From assembly GCA_958296385.1 (NCBI GenBank), contig OY282494.1, forward strand, positions 2,686,981-2,750,980: 64,000 bases of DNA, read 5' to 3'. This DNA is from an uncultured Dehalococcoidia bacterium (GTDB taxonomy: Bacteria > Chloroflexota > Dehalococcoidia > Lucifugimonadales > UBA3495). Shown piece after piece: positions 1-7,684 of the stretch (the first letter of the stretch is position 1; each line of letters begins with the position of its first letter). The notes under the pieces were generated by a model. It was not told the origin of the DNA, made no database searches, and saw only the letters and a list, made by a program, of their open reading frames with translations. The position numbers were made by a program, and so were the translations under genes.

Positions 1-105
1 CATAGTCAGCCTCACGTCACATTTGATAGGGGCAGGTTTTACCCCGCCCCTGCCTTGCTGCGGAATAGCGCCGCCGCGCGCCCGTCGCCCGGAGCGACGG
101 TCAAG

Positions 106-462
106 CTACACGGCAAAAGACGTGCCGCACCCGCAGGCTTTCTTGGCGTTGGGATTCTCAAAAACAAACCCCTTGCCGTTCAGCCCATCGGAGAAATCCA
201 GCTGCGTCCCCACCAGGTAGATGTAAGACTTCTTGTCCACCATCACCTTAACGCCGAACTGCTCCACAATCCTGTCCGACTCCCGTTCCTGGTCCGTGAT
301 GGTCAGGTCGTAAGTCAAACCGGAGCACCCGCCGCCCTTGACGGCAACCCGCAGCCCCACGTTGTCGATGAGACCTTCCTTGTCCGCAAAATACCGGATT
401 TTCTCGGCAGCCTTCTCCGAGATCTCAACGGTAAGCTCAACGCCATTCTGAGTAATAGGCAT
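106..462 (-). CDS. Iron-sulfur cluster assembly protein, HesB/IscA/ErpA family
   Basis: A-type carrier that accepts Fe-S clusters and passes them to apo-enzymes in the cytosol. The 118 residues match the family length, and the three conserved cysteines are present: C46 in GGGCSG and C110/C112 in the C-terminal CGCG. The start is the ATG at 462, because a GGAGG Shine-Dalgarno lies just upstream. A longer frame to 501 would begin before that site. No other Fe-S assembly gene is adjacent, so erpA-like and iscA-like assignments cannot be separated. The plus-strand frames opposite it are shadows. Confidence 0.93.
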   Translation of the reverse strand: MPITQNGVELTVEISEKAAEKIRYFADKEGLIDNVGLRVAVKGGGCSGLTYDLTITDQERESDRIVEQFGVKVMVDKKSYIYLVGTQLDFSDGLNGKGFVFENPNAKKACGCGTSFAV

Positions 463-682
463 AAAAAATAACCTCCAGAGGGGAAGTCGATGATACCCCA
501 ATTCTACGCACCCAACCCCACCAACGTCAACCGCACAACCCCGCTGCTTTCAGCCTGACAACGGGTAGTGGTGGGGCTTGCGGTAGGGTTTCGTAATTTT
601 CTGCTGATAGCGTTCCGTTTTAGGTGGCTTGGTTGTAGAATGGTGCAGATACGTGGTTAGGAGTCAGCAGAAGGGGTGCTGT

Positions 683-1040
683 ATGGGACTGCTTTACGAT
701 TTGGAAACCCGGTTGGAGCAGCAGATGCCCGTCCGGTTGCAGCAATCGTTGCATCAGGCTTTGGATGACTACCAGCCGCTCTGCCCGGACTGCGGCCTGG
801 CGATGCACCGGCATCATCGCTATGCACGCACTATTACCACCCGCTACGGCGCAATCCGGTTGCGGATGCCGGTGTTCCGCTGCGGCGCGTGCCACCGGAT
901 GACCAGCGGCGCCGACCTGCTGGGCGCAGCGGAACGCTATCAAAGGTACTCAAAAAAACCCGCGATTTAGCCATCAAACTGGCGGCGCCGGGGTTGAGCT
1001 ACGCCCAGAGCGGACGATGGTTCAGGTTCGTCAAATTTAT
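683..1040 (+). pseudogene. Truncated transposase, N-terminal zinc-ribbon part (ISKra4/ISLre2-like)
   Basis: About 90 readable codons begin at ATG 683. They contain a zinc-ribbon pair (CPDC, then CGAC about 35 residues later) of the kind found at the N-terminus of ISKra4/UPF0236-type transposases. Near 950 the frame shifts at a run of seven A, and the next frame continues with transposase-like residues (DLAIKLAAPGLSYAQ). The reading is lost before the Nudix gene, and the catalytic domain is absent. A second remnant with the same N-terminus lies at 19420-19638 on the minus strand, and both share the upstream motif around TAGGTGG.TTGGTTGTAG. The IS family assignment is tentative. Confidence 0.6.
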
Positions 1041-1076
1041 TTTATGGCGCAAGGCGATTTCTGAGACCTATCGGTC

Positions 1077-1592
1077 ATGCCCCAATCCCTGTCCCCTGAT
1101 TACCGATTTTGCCCCCGTTGCGGTGGGCCGTTGGCTCCGGTTGACCGGGGTGGGTTGCCTCGGCCCGGTTGTGCGGCTTGCGGGTTTGTGCATTTTCGCA
1201 ACCCGGCGGTGGGGGTGGCGGTGGTTGTGCTTGACGATGCCGGGCGCATCCTGCTGGGGCGGCGCTCGGCCGGCGGGAACGTGGGGCAGTGGTGCATCCC
1301 CTGCGGCTACGTGGAATGGGGCGAGGACATCCGCGACGCCGCCCGGCGGGAGTTTGCCGAGGAAACCGGGCTGGCGGTGGAGATTGGCGCGGTGTGCGCC
1401 GTCCATTCCAACTTTCACAACCCGTCCGCGCTGACGGTGGGCGTGTGGTTCTACGGCACAATCGCCGGCGGCAGCCCCCAGGCATCCGACGACCTGGACC
1501 GGATTGACTGGTTCCCCCTCAACGCGCCGCCGGAACCGCTGGCCTTTCCTACCGATAGGATTGTGCTGGCCGACTTGGCCCGTGGGGCCTAG
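1077..1592 (+). CDS. Nudix hydrolase with N-terminal zinc ribbon
   Basis: Predicted to hydrolyse nucleoside-diphosphate-linked substrates, in the manner of NudC- or ADP-ribose-type Nudix enzymes. The first 40 residues form a zinc ribbon (C12, C15, C32, C35). The Nudix box spans about residues 77-99, with the REFAEETGL core carrying the metal-binding glutamates. The length (171 residues) is normal. It starts directly after the decayed transposase remnant and has no obvious Shine-Dalgarno. The exact substrate cannot be read from the sequence. The next gene converges on it. Confidence 0.9.
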   Translation: MPQSLSPDYRFCPRCGGPLAPVDRGGLPRPGCAACGFVHFRNPAVGVAVVVLDDAGRILLGRRSAGGNVGQWCIPCGYVEWGEDIRDAARREFAEETGLAVEIGAVCAVHSNFHNPSALTVGVWFYGTIAGGSPQASDDLDRIDWFPLNAPPEPLAFPTDRIVLADLARGA

Positions 1593-1605
1593 ATTGCCAA
1601 GCTGA

Positions 1606-2865
1606 TTACGCTACCGGGGCAGGCAATTCGTGCTGTTCCCACTCCGCGCCGTGGATATGCTCCCGCAGCCTTTGGTTTTCCTCATCGGTCAGCTTGGCCC
1701 CGCCGAGGTGGGCGATGAATTCGCAGGCGCGGTTGACGGTTCCCCGGCCTGACATCACCCGTCCGTTGGGGTTCATCAAGACACCGTGCCACATTGGGGT
1801 ATTGACGCCCCAATCGATGAGATTGAGGCGGTCGCACAGCTCATCCTCGGCTACGCCCTCGCACTTCTCACGCATCAGCATGAATCCGCGGACCAACGAG
1901 AGCTGGCCAATCGGTTTGCCGATCAAGGTTTCGTCCCTGATGTCAATGCGGGTCTGGTCGCCCGTGGCTGTACCATCGGATAAAGACCTGCGCCAGAGGT
2001 CAACACTGTCCAACAATCGTTCCCAAACTCGCCGAATTTGCTCCTTCGCCAACTCTCGCTGCGGTTCGGACATCCCCTGAGGTGTTCCTTGTGCGACGAT
2101 TTTCAGCCCGTTCACAATGGCCAGGTTGCAGTCATAGAACGTGGCCAAGGTGGTGAATTCACTGGACGATTTGTTCAAGTTGTTGGCGTCAATCCTGACC
2201 AAACTGGCCGGGATTACGCCATCCTCACCCAGCAGTTCTCTGGTAATGACGGCCATTGCGTCATCGTCGTCGGTTATAAGATTGTCCGCTTTGGTCGTGG
2301 GTTTCGCATAGCGGTTGATTTTGTTGAAAATGCGCCGCGAGCCCGCTGCATCAAATCGCACCAGAATGACCGCGACTTGGTCATTGGCCAATTCGATGTT
2401 ACTGGTGACTCCCTCAATCGGGCGATTGTTGTCGTCGGTGCCAGCGATGGCGTATTGGAATGCTTTGGTACGATGCTGTCCATCAAGCGGCACGAGAATC
2501 TCATTGCCGTTCAGCGTCAGAAAGCCCATGTCTCGAGCGGCACTTTGGTAGAGTTGCGGAACCGGATTCCTGCCGCCGCCGATATTTGGCAGCGGCTCAA
2601 AGGCCATCTTGTCGTGATTTATCACCGCTAATACGAGAGCGCCCGAAAACCGATGCTCGTCTGACGCAAAGTATGGGGCAATCTCCCTGCGAACACGAGC
2701 AAGGTTAAGCTCTTGTTGGTATCGGTCCTCGATAGACAGTTTCTCCCACCCCGGCAGTTCACGAGGCAAGCGGACTGTCTTGACGAACTCGCCAATACTC
2801 ATCGTGGAGAGGTAGTATTCGGTAGCGCCGAATTGTCCACGCAGGGCCGGGATGGTTGTAGGCAT
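1606..2865 (-). CDS. DndB-like DGQHR-domain protein
   Basis: A 419-residue protein with the diagnostic DGQHR motif at about residues 128-132, as in DndB of the DNA phosphorothioation system and related DGQHR proteins. DndB acts as a regulator in dnd systems. Here no dndA, dndC, dndD or dndE is present, so its role is open. The ATG at 2865 is preceded by an AAGGAAG Shine-Dalgarno and was chosen over a longer frame to 2970. Directly upstream on the same strand is a frameshifted GIY-YIG nuclease remnant, which suggests a former defence pair. Family membership is fairly sure and function is not. Confidence 0.75.
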   Translation of the reverse strand: MPTTIPALRGQFGATEYYLSTMSIGEFVKTVRLPRELPGWEKLSIEDRYQQELNLARVRREIAPYFASDEHRFSGALVLAVINHDKMAFEPLPNIGGGRNPVPQLYQSAARDMGFLTLNGNEILVPLDGQHRTKAFQYAIAGTDDNNRPIEGVTSNIELANDQVAVILVRFDAAGSRRIFNKINRYAKPTTKADNLITDDDDAMAVITRELLGEDGVIPASLVRIDANNLNKSSSEFTTLATFYDCNLAIVNGLKIVAQGTPQGMSEPQRELAKEQIRRVWERLLDSVDLWRRSLSDGTATGDQTRIDIRDETLIGKPIGQLSLVRGFMLMREKCEGVAEDELCDRLNLIDWGVNTPMWHGVLMNPNGRVMSGRGTVNRACEFIAHLGGAKLTDEENQRLREHIHGAEWEQHELPAPVA

Positions 2866-2929
2866 AATGCATCTTCCTTTTTCAGTGCTGTAGTGCCACA
2901 TTAGCGGGCGTCCGCAGTACCCCAACCGC

Positions 2930-3228
2930 TCACCGTGCCAGGTTTTGCAGTTGGGATTTGGTACAGTCATTCAGTCCAATGTGTGACACCTCAATAATTT
3001 CGGGGAACGCCTTGAAAAAACGTTCTAGTGTTGGATTATGCGTCTCATCCGATGTTCGTACATCCGGCGACGTATATCGCCAGCCATACCCACGTAAAGG
3101 CACACCCCATCGTCCAGCCAGAAAGCATAGAGGCCGCAGACGCCTATGGCGTCTGCCTGAGATTCGGAGGCGGTTCTTTCAGCTCAACCCATTCGGCATC
3201 AGTATAAATCGGCGAACTATTCTTGGCA
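2930..3228 (-). pseudogene. Decayed GIY-YIG nuclease
   Basis: Three minus-strand frames join into one small GIY-YIG domain. The N-terminal piece reads IYTDAEWVELKEPP. The middle piece carries the hallmark pair (GLYAFW followed by VCLYVGMAGDIRRRMYEHR). After a frameshift near 3045 the C-terminal piece runs from THNPTLERFFKAFPE to a TGA at 2930-2932. A second shift lies near 3150. The order and spacing fit a single-domain nuclease of about 95 residues, so this is a recently broken gene rather than chance coding. It lies just upstream of the DndB-like gene, in the same direction. Confidence 0.7.
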
Positions 3229-3540
3229 ATCGGCGCGTGTCATACCTAGCTCAATCAGCGGCCAATAATCCTCAATCCAAGACTGACGGCCAGGCTTCAT
3301 CCGGATGATTTCGTCGCAGCTGATGCCAATCCGCAGTTCAACGAACATCCCCGGCGGTGTTGCCTCCCGATAACCAAGCCCCCGCAATTTGCGCAGTTCG
3401 GTTTCAATCGGGGGTCAACTTGTACTCGCTGGTGCACTGAGGCTTGGCTATTCCTTTGGCAGCCATCAACGCCATCAACGAGCTCAGCACGCCATCGCCC
3501 AACGAGATTACGGTTATTTCCGGCTCTCAGTGCATATTGC
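3217..3540 (-). pseudogene. Decayed gene of unknown function
   Basis: Two overlapping minus-strand frames give protein-like text. One contains EPEITVISLGDGVLSSLMAL. The other continues through ETELRKLRGLGYREATPPGM to a TAG at 3217-3219. They look like one reading frame split by a shift near 3410. I do not recognise the family. It abuts the GIY-YIG remnant, and the stretch from 2866 to 3647 contains no intact gene. Confidence 0.35.
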
Positions 3541-3647
3541 ATCGTAATCGCAACCCCGTATCGGCCCTATCCTTTGCTCATGCGATTTAGAATGCGACAA
3601 TTGGCCTACACCCTAAAGACAGCCCATCCGCAAATCGGCAGGATATA

Positions 3648-4442
3648 ATGACCAAACACGCCGTAATCATCCAGCATCACCCCGTCGAAACCCTGGGCGG
3701 CAATTTTACCGCCGTCCTGCAAGACGCCGGCTTTGTCCTTACTACCGTGCCGGTTTTCGCCGGCACTCTCGGTTTTGACCCTCCTGACCTTGCTGAGGTT
3801 GACTTGGTGGTTGCTTTGGGCGGGCCGATGTCGGCTAATGATGATTGGGCGGTTTTGCGGCTGGAGGCGGCTTATTTGCGGGCGGCGGCTACGGGGGCGG
3901 TGGGCGGTGCGCCGGTTACGCCGGTGGTGGGGGTTTGCCTGGGCGCGCAGCTGCTGTCCCGCGCGCTGGGCGGCGCCGTGGCCCCTACGGGCGGCTATCA
4001 GTTTGGGCTGCGCAAGCTTGACGTTACCGCCGCCGGGGATACTGACGCCGTCTTTCGCGCAATCGGAATCCCGCTGGCGCCTACTCTGCACGGGGAGCAG
4101 TTCACGGTGCCGCCGGGCGCGACGCTGCTGGCGCAGGGGACGATGCTGCGGCGAGATGGCGGCTACGTCCGCATCCCGATGGCCTTTCGCTACGGGCTGT
4201 CCTACGCCTTTCAGTTTGAGCCGCAACTGACTCTGGCCGAATTACAGGTCTGGAATCGGGAGCTGGCCGGCGATTACGACTTAATGGGCGCGCGTTTTGA
4301 CCCTGCTGAGGAGGCCGCCCGCAATCTGCGCGAGTTCGCCCGATTCGCCCCATTTCACGAGGCGCAGATGGCCCGGCTGCTGCGGGCGCTGCTGGCGCAG
4401 GCCGGTTTGCCGTCCGGTATCCCGGATGGTACAAACGCCTGA
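3648..4442 (+). CDS. Class I glutamine amidotransferase-like protein
   Basis: A 264-residue GATase1-type protein. The nucleophile elbow is intact (GVCLGAQLLSRALGG, C97), and a HGEQF motif follows near residue 148. In glutamine amidotransferases the catalytic histidine sits in a QFHPE-type motif. Here the matching text is FQFEPQ (residues 188-193), so the histidine is replaced by E191. The protein may therefore not hydrolyse glutamine in the usual way. It stands alone and ends in a 20 bp tandem repeat that overlaps its stop. An AGGA Shine-Dalgarno precedes the ATG. Confidence 0.8.
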   Translation: MTKHAVIIQHHPVETLGGNFTAVLQDAGFVLTTVPVFAGTLGFDPPDLAEVDLVVALGGPMSANDDWAVLRLEAAYLRAAATGAVGGAPVTPVVGVCLGAQLLSRALGGAVAPTGGYQFGLRKLDVTAAGDTDAVFRAIGIPLAPTLHGEQFTVPPGATLLAQGTMLRRDGGYVRIPMAFRYGLSYAFQFEPQLTLAELQVWNRELAGDYDLMGARFDPAEEAARNLREFARFAPFHEAQMARLLRALLAQAGLPSGIPDGTNA

Positions 4443-4496
4443 TGGTCTGCTAATCTGCCTGATGGTCTGATAATTCGCCTGATGGTCTGATAATCC
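4437..4496 (+). repeat. Three 20 bp tandem repeats at a gene 3' end
   Basis: Three consecutive 20 bp units, each starting GCCTGATGGTCTG, span the stop codon of the amidotransferase-like gene and the leader of the methyltransferase gene. Units 2 and 3 differ by one base. There are no spacers, so this is not a CRISPR array. Confidence 0.9.
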
Positions 4497-4513
4497 AATA
4501 GAGGTACGGCGCA

Positions 4514-5602
4514 ATGCAGCACTTGTTCTATCCGGGCGACAATCTGGACGGGCTGCGCCGGCTAGCGGAGCTGGGCGTCGTGGCGGATTTGGTCTATATC
4601 GACCCGCCTTTTGCCACCAACAACGAGTTTCTGATTGACGACGGCCGGGCCAACGCCGTCAGCGCATCGGGCCGTCCGGCCTACTCGGATACGGTGCGCG
4701 GGGACGACTATCTGGACGGCCTGCGCTGGCGGCTGTGCGCCATTCGCGACGTGATGGCGCCGGCCGGGTCGGTGTACGTCCATATTGACGTCAAGATGGA
4801 GCATCATGTCCGGCTGCTGCTGGATGGGGTGTTCGGGGCGCAAAACTTTCGCAACGCCATCACGCGCATCAAGTGCAACCCCAAAAACTTTGACCGCTAC
4901 TCCTACGGCAACATCAAGGACAGCATCCTTTTTTACTCGATGTCGCCGCACCGGATTACGTGGCATCCGCAGAGAGAGCCGCTGCGCGACGACGACATCG
5001 CCCGACTGTACCCGCTCACCGACGACGCCGGCCGCCGCTACGCGACTACGCCGCTGCACGCGCCCGGCGTTACCACCGGCGGGGCCACCGGCCAGCCCTG
5101 GCGGGGGATGCCGCCGCCGCCGGGCCGCCACTGGCGCTACCCTCCGGCCCGGCTGGACGCGCTGGACGCCGCCGGCCTGATTGAGTGGAGCAGCGCCGGC
5201 AACCCGCGCAAAATCCGCTACGCCAGCGCTGCGACGGGCAAACTGCCGCAGGACGTCTGGCTGTACAAAGACCCGCAGCGTCCGGCCTACCCCACGCAGA
5301 AAAACGCCCGGCTGCTGGAACGCATCATCCGCACCTCGTCCAACCCCGGCGATACCGTGCTGGACTGCTACGCCGGCAGCGGCGGCACACTGCTAACGGC
5401 GGCGCGCCTGGGCCGGCGGTTCATCGGAATGGACAACTCGCCGGCGGCGCAGCGGGTTATCGAGGAACGACTGCGGGCCGGCGGTTTGACACCCGGCACG
5501 GCGGCGATTAACCTGCTACCCGTCAAACGACGCATCAATCGACCGACGCATCGACCGACGCATCAATCAACGCAACTACGCAGCTCAATTGGAGGTATCT
5601 GA
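4514..5602 (+). CDS. Site-specific DNA methyltransferase, beta class (N6-adenine or N4-cytosine)
   Basis: A 362-residue methyltransferase with the catalytic DPPF motif at residues 30-33 and the AdoMet-binding CYAGSGG motif near 285-291. This motif order is that of the beta class, as in type III Mod and related enzymes. No restriction subunit is adjacent, so it is an orphan methyltransferase, either regulatory or left from a lost system. The last ~20 residues are low-complexity (PTHRPTHQSTQ), encoded by a short tandem repeat, and look like a run-on tail. The target sequence cannot be inferred. A dienelactone hydrolase gene starts two bases after the stop. Confidence 0.88.
   Translation: MQHLFYPGDNLDGLRRLAELGVVADLVYIDPPFATNNEFLIDDGRANAVSASGRPAYSDTVRGDDYLDGLRWRLCAIRDVMAPAGSVYVHIDVKMEHHVRLLLDGVFGAQNFRNAITRIKCNPKNFDRYSYGNIKDSILFYSMSPHRITWHPQREPLRDDDIARLYPLTDDAGRRYATTPLHAPGVTTGGATGQPWRGMPPPPGRHWRYPPARLDALDAAGLIEWSSAGNPRKIRYASAATGKLPQDVWLYKDPQRPAYPTQKNARLLERIIRTSSNPGDTVLDCYAGSGGTLLTAARLGRRFIGMDNSPAAQRVIEERLRAGGLTPGTAAINLLPVKRRINRPTHRPTHQSTQLRSSIGGI
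5530..5575 (+). repeat. Short tandem repeat in the 3' end of the methyltransferase gene
   Basis: Units of 12-16 bp built on CGACGCATC(AAT)GAC are repeated about three times and encode the PTHRPTHQ tail of the methyltransferase. Comparable local duplications occur at other gene ends in this window. Confidence 0.75.
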
Positions 5603-5604
5603 AT

Positions 5605-6351
5605 ATGGCTTACGACGGAATGATTGCCGAACAGGTTTGGGTTGAGGGGCATAACGGCGACGGCATCAACGCTTACGTGGCCCGCCCGCTGGGGTCGGGG
5701 CCGTTTCCCGCGGTGATGCTGTTCCACCATATGCCCGGCTGGGACGCCGCTACCAAGGAGATGGCGCGCAAGTTCGCGCACAACGGCTACATCGCCATCT
5801 CGCCCAACCTGCACTACCGGGAGGGCAGCGACGACCCCGTTGCCAACAGCAACAGCATCCGCGAGAAGGGCGGGATGCCCGACGACCGCACGCTGGGCGA
5901 CGCCGCCGGCGCCATCGGCTACCTGCGCCACCTGGACGTCCACAACGGCAAGGTAGGCATCATCGGGTTCTGCTCCGGCGGGCGGCAGGTGTTCCTGGCG
6001 GCCTGCAAGCTGTCGGGCATCGACGCGGCGGTGGACTGCTGGGGCGGCGGAGTAACCCCCCGCGACAGCGAGCCGCCCACCGAGGCCATGCCCCACGCGC
6101 CCATCGAGTTCGTGAACGACCTCAGCTGTCCGCTAATGGGCCTGTTCGGAGAGGACGACGCCCGCCCGTCCATCGCCGAAGTAGAGGCCACCGACGCCGC
6201 CATCAAAGCAGCCGGCAAGTCGTGGGAATACCACACCTACCCCAACGCCGGCCACGGCTTCTTCGCCGTCGACCGCCCCAGCTACGCCGTAGAAGCCGCC
6301 AACCAGGGCTGGGAAAGAGTGTTCGAGTTCTACGGCCGGCACTTGTCATAA
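5605..6351 (+). CDS. Dienelactone hydrolase family protein
   Basis: A cytosolic alpha/beta hydrolase of the carboxymethylenebutenolidase type, 248 residues. The nucleophile is cysteine (GFCSGG, C123), with an acidic residue in GEDDARP (about 184-185) and the histidine in NAGHGF (H217). Together these form the Cys-Asp-His triad typical of the family. The Shine-Dalgarno GGAGG lies upstream of ATG 5605 and overlaps the end of the methyltransferase gene, so co-transcription with it is likely. The substrate is unknown. A GC-rich hairpin follows the gene. Confidence 0.9.
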   Translation: MAYDGMIAEQVWVEGHNGDGINAYVARPLGSGPFPAVMLFHHMPGWDAATKEMARKFAHNGYIAISPNLHYREGSDDPVANSNSIREKGGMPDDRTLGDAAGAIGYLRHLDVHNGKVGIIGFCSGGRQVFLAACKLSGIDAAVDCWGGGVTPRDSEPPTEAMPHAPIEFVNDLSCPLMGLFGEDDARPSIAEVEATDAAIKAAGKSWEYHTYPNAGHGFFAVDRPSYAVEAANQGWERVFEFYGRHLS

Positions 6352-6384
6352 CTGGCCGCTGGCGTACCTCTCTGGTACAATCAG

Positions 6385-6412
6385 TCGGGGCGGGCAATAA
6401 CGCTCGCCCCGA
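6385..6412 (+). terminator. Probable terminator hairpin after the dienelactone hydrolase gene
   Basis: An 11 bp GC-rich stem (TCGGGGCGGGC with GCTCGCCCCGA) and a short AATAAC loop. The following T-run is weak, so termination is inferred from the stem and its position. A separate 8 bp inverted repeat (CTATCCGG/CCGGATAG, 6431-6458) lies in the leader of the next gene. Confidence 0.5.
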
Positions 6413-6483
6413 TTGACACAACAGGCAAGTCTATCCGGCGCTCTTTCGTACCGGATAGGTTAGTTTGCCGGTAAGGAGGAGAG

Positions 6484-7359
6484 GTGAACCAAGAGACCAT
6501 CGTCAAAGAAATTCCAACGGTCAACTACCATCTCTGGAAATCGTGCAACATGAGCTGCGGCTTCTGTTTCGCAACCTTTGATGACCTCCCACCGCAATTT
6601 GTAACGTATCTGAAAAAGGATGACGCCATTCTGTTAGTTGACTCGCTGTGCCAACACGGTTTCAGCAAAATCAACTTTGCCGGTGGCGAGCCCACCCTGT
6701 GCCGGTGGCTCCCTGACCTGATACGCCGCACGAAATTGCGCGGAGTGACTACATCCATTGTCACCAACGGCTCCCGAATCACGGAGAAGTGGCTGGATGA
6801 CTTGGATGGAACCCTCGACATTCTTGCTTTGAGCATTGACAGTGCGAACCTGGAAACATCGCGCCTGATCGGCCGTAAGACCCAGGACGGCCCGATGTCA
6901 GCGGATGATTACCGCCGCATAGCCGATGCCGTAAAGCAACGAGGCATACGCTTGAAAGTCAACACCGTCGTTAGCCGCGCTAACTGCGCTGAGGACATTA
7001 CAGCGTTCATCAAAGCAATTCACCCGGAGCGCTGGAAAGTTTTCCAAGCATTGCCAGTGCGTGGTCAGAACGACCAGCGCATTGCGGATTTCATCGTCTC
7101 AGACGATGAGTTCTCCCGGTATCTGGAACGCAACAAGCCAACGGTTTTGCAGGCTGGCATCAAGGTAGTGCCGGAAAGCAACGAGTTGATGACGGGCAGC
7201 TACATCATGGTTGACCCAATGGGGCGTTTTTTCGACAACACAAAAGGCGAGCATACTTACAGCTCGCCAATACTTGATGTCGGAGTTGCCGGGGCTCTGC
7301 GGGAAGTCGAGAGCTACCCGGAACGCTTTGACCGGAGAGGCGGGTTGTACAGCATCTGA
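6484..7359 (+). CDS. Prokaryotic viperin (radical SAM antiviral nucleotide synthase)
   Basis: Viperins are radical SAM enzymes that convert a nucleoside triphosphate to its 3'-deoxy-3',4'-didehydro form, a chain terminator of viral RNA synthesis. The protein has 291 residues and starts at GTG 6484 behind a strong AAGGAGG. The cluster cysteines are C21, C25 and C28 in CNMSCGFC. The viperin-specific text is extensive: KINFAGGEP, SIVTNGSRITEKW, LDILALSIDS, ERWKVFQ, VVPESNELM, SPILDVGV and RGGLY near the C-terminus. All of these align with animal viperin. No nucleotide kinase is adjacent, although some prokaryotic viperin loci have one. The nucleotide used (CTP, GTP or UTP) cannot be read from sequence alone. 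Confidence 0.9.
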   Translation: MNQETIVKEIPTVNYHLWKSCNMSCGFCFATFDDLPPQFVTYLKKDDAILLVDSLCQHGFSKINFAGGEPTLCRWLPDLIRRTKLRGVTTSIVTNGSRITEKWLDDLDGTLDILALSIDSANLETSRLIGRKTQDGPMSADDYRRIADAVKQRGIRLKVNTVVSRANCAEDITAFIKAIHPERWKVFQALPVRGQNDQRIADFIVSDDEFSRYLERNKPTVLQAGIKVVPESNELMTGSYIMVDPMGRFFDNTKGEHTYSSPILDVGVAGALREVESYPERFDRRGGLYSI

Positions 7360-7382
7360 TTGCTACCGGCAATCAACAAAGT

Positions 7383-7412
7383 CGAGGCGGTATGAGCATA
7401 GCTCATCCGCCT
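7383..7412 (+). terminator. Hairpin after the viperin gene
   Basis: A near-perfect stem (GAGGCGG and ATGAGC paired with GCTCAT and CCGCCTC) lies 24 bases after the viperin stop. There is no T-run, so it may act as an mRNA 3' stabiliser or a weak terminator. It separates viperin from the convergent helicase operon. I see no gene in the remaining 7413-7684. Confidence 0.5.
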
Positions 7413-7684
7413 CCTACCGGCCGCTGACCAGGTGTCCGCTGATTGCATATAGACTTCATAGCCGTAGCGTGATGGGGGTTGCCCACTGATTATGCCGGGT
7501 TGATTTGATTGGCGGGCGTCAGCGAGATTCCAGCAACACTTCGCACCGCCCGGATACGGCGTACCGTCTATTGGAGGCTTTTGTGGGCCAGGTGTTTTTC
7601 CAACGGCGATACACGCATCTCTGCGTACTACTCCTCCACTAATTCGTCCCGGCGTGTATCAACCGCTGACATTTCTGCTGGATT

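Noticed and set aside
889-1434. 181-codon plus-strand frame
   Set aside because: After the transposase tail it runs out of frame through the Nudix gene; the Nudix box is in the other frame.
4437-4496. Possible CRISPR array
   Set aside because: Three 20 bp units are directly adjacent with no spacers, and no cas gene is in the window.
1606-5602. A Dnd phosphorothioation or complete restriction-modification system
   Set aside because: Only a DGQHR protein and a lone methyltransferase are present; no dndA, C, D, E, no restriction subunit.
7413-7684. Nucleotide kinase partner for the viperin
   Set aside because: All frames were read; no P-loop or kinase motif is present.
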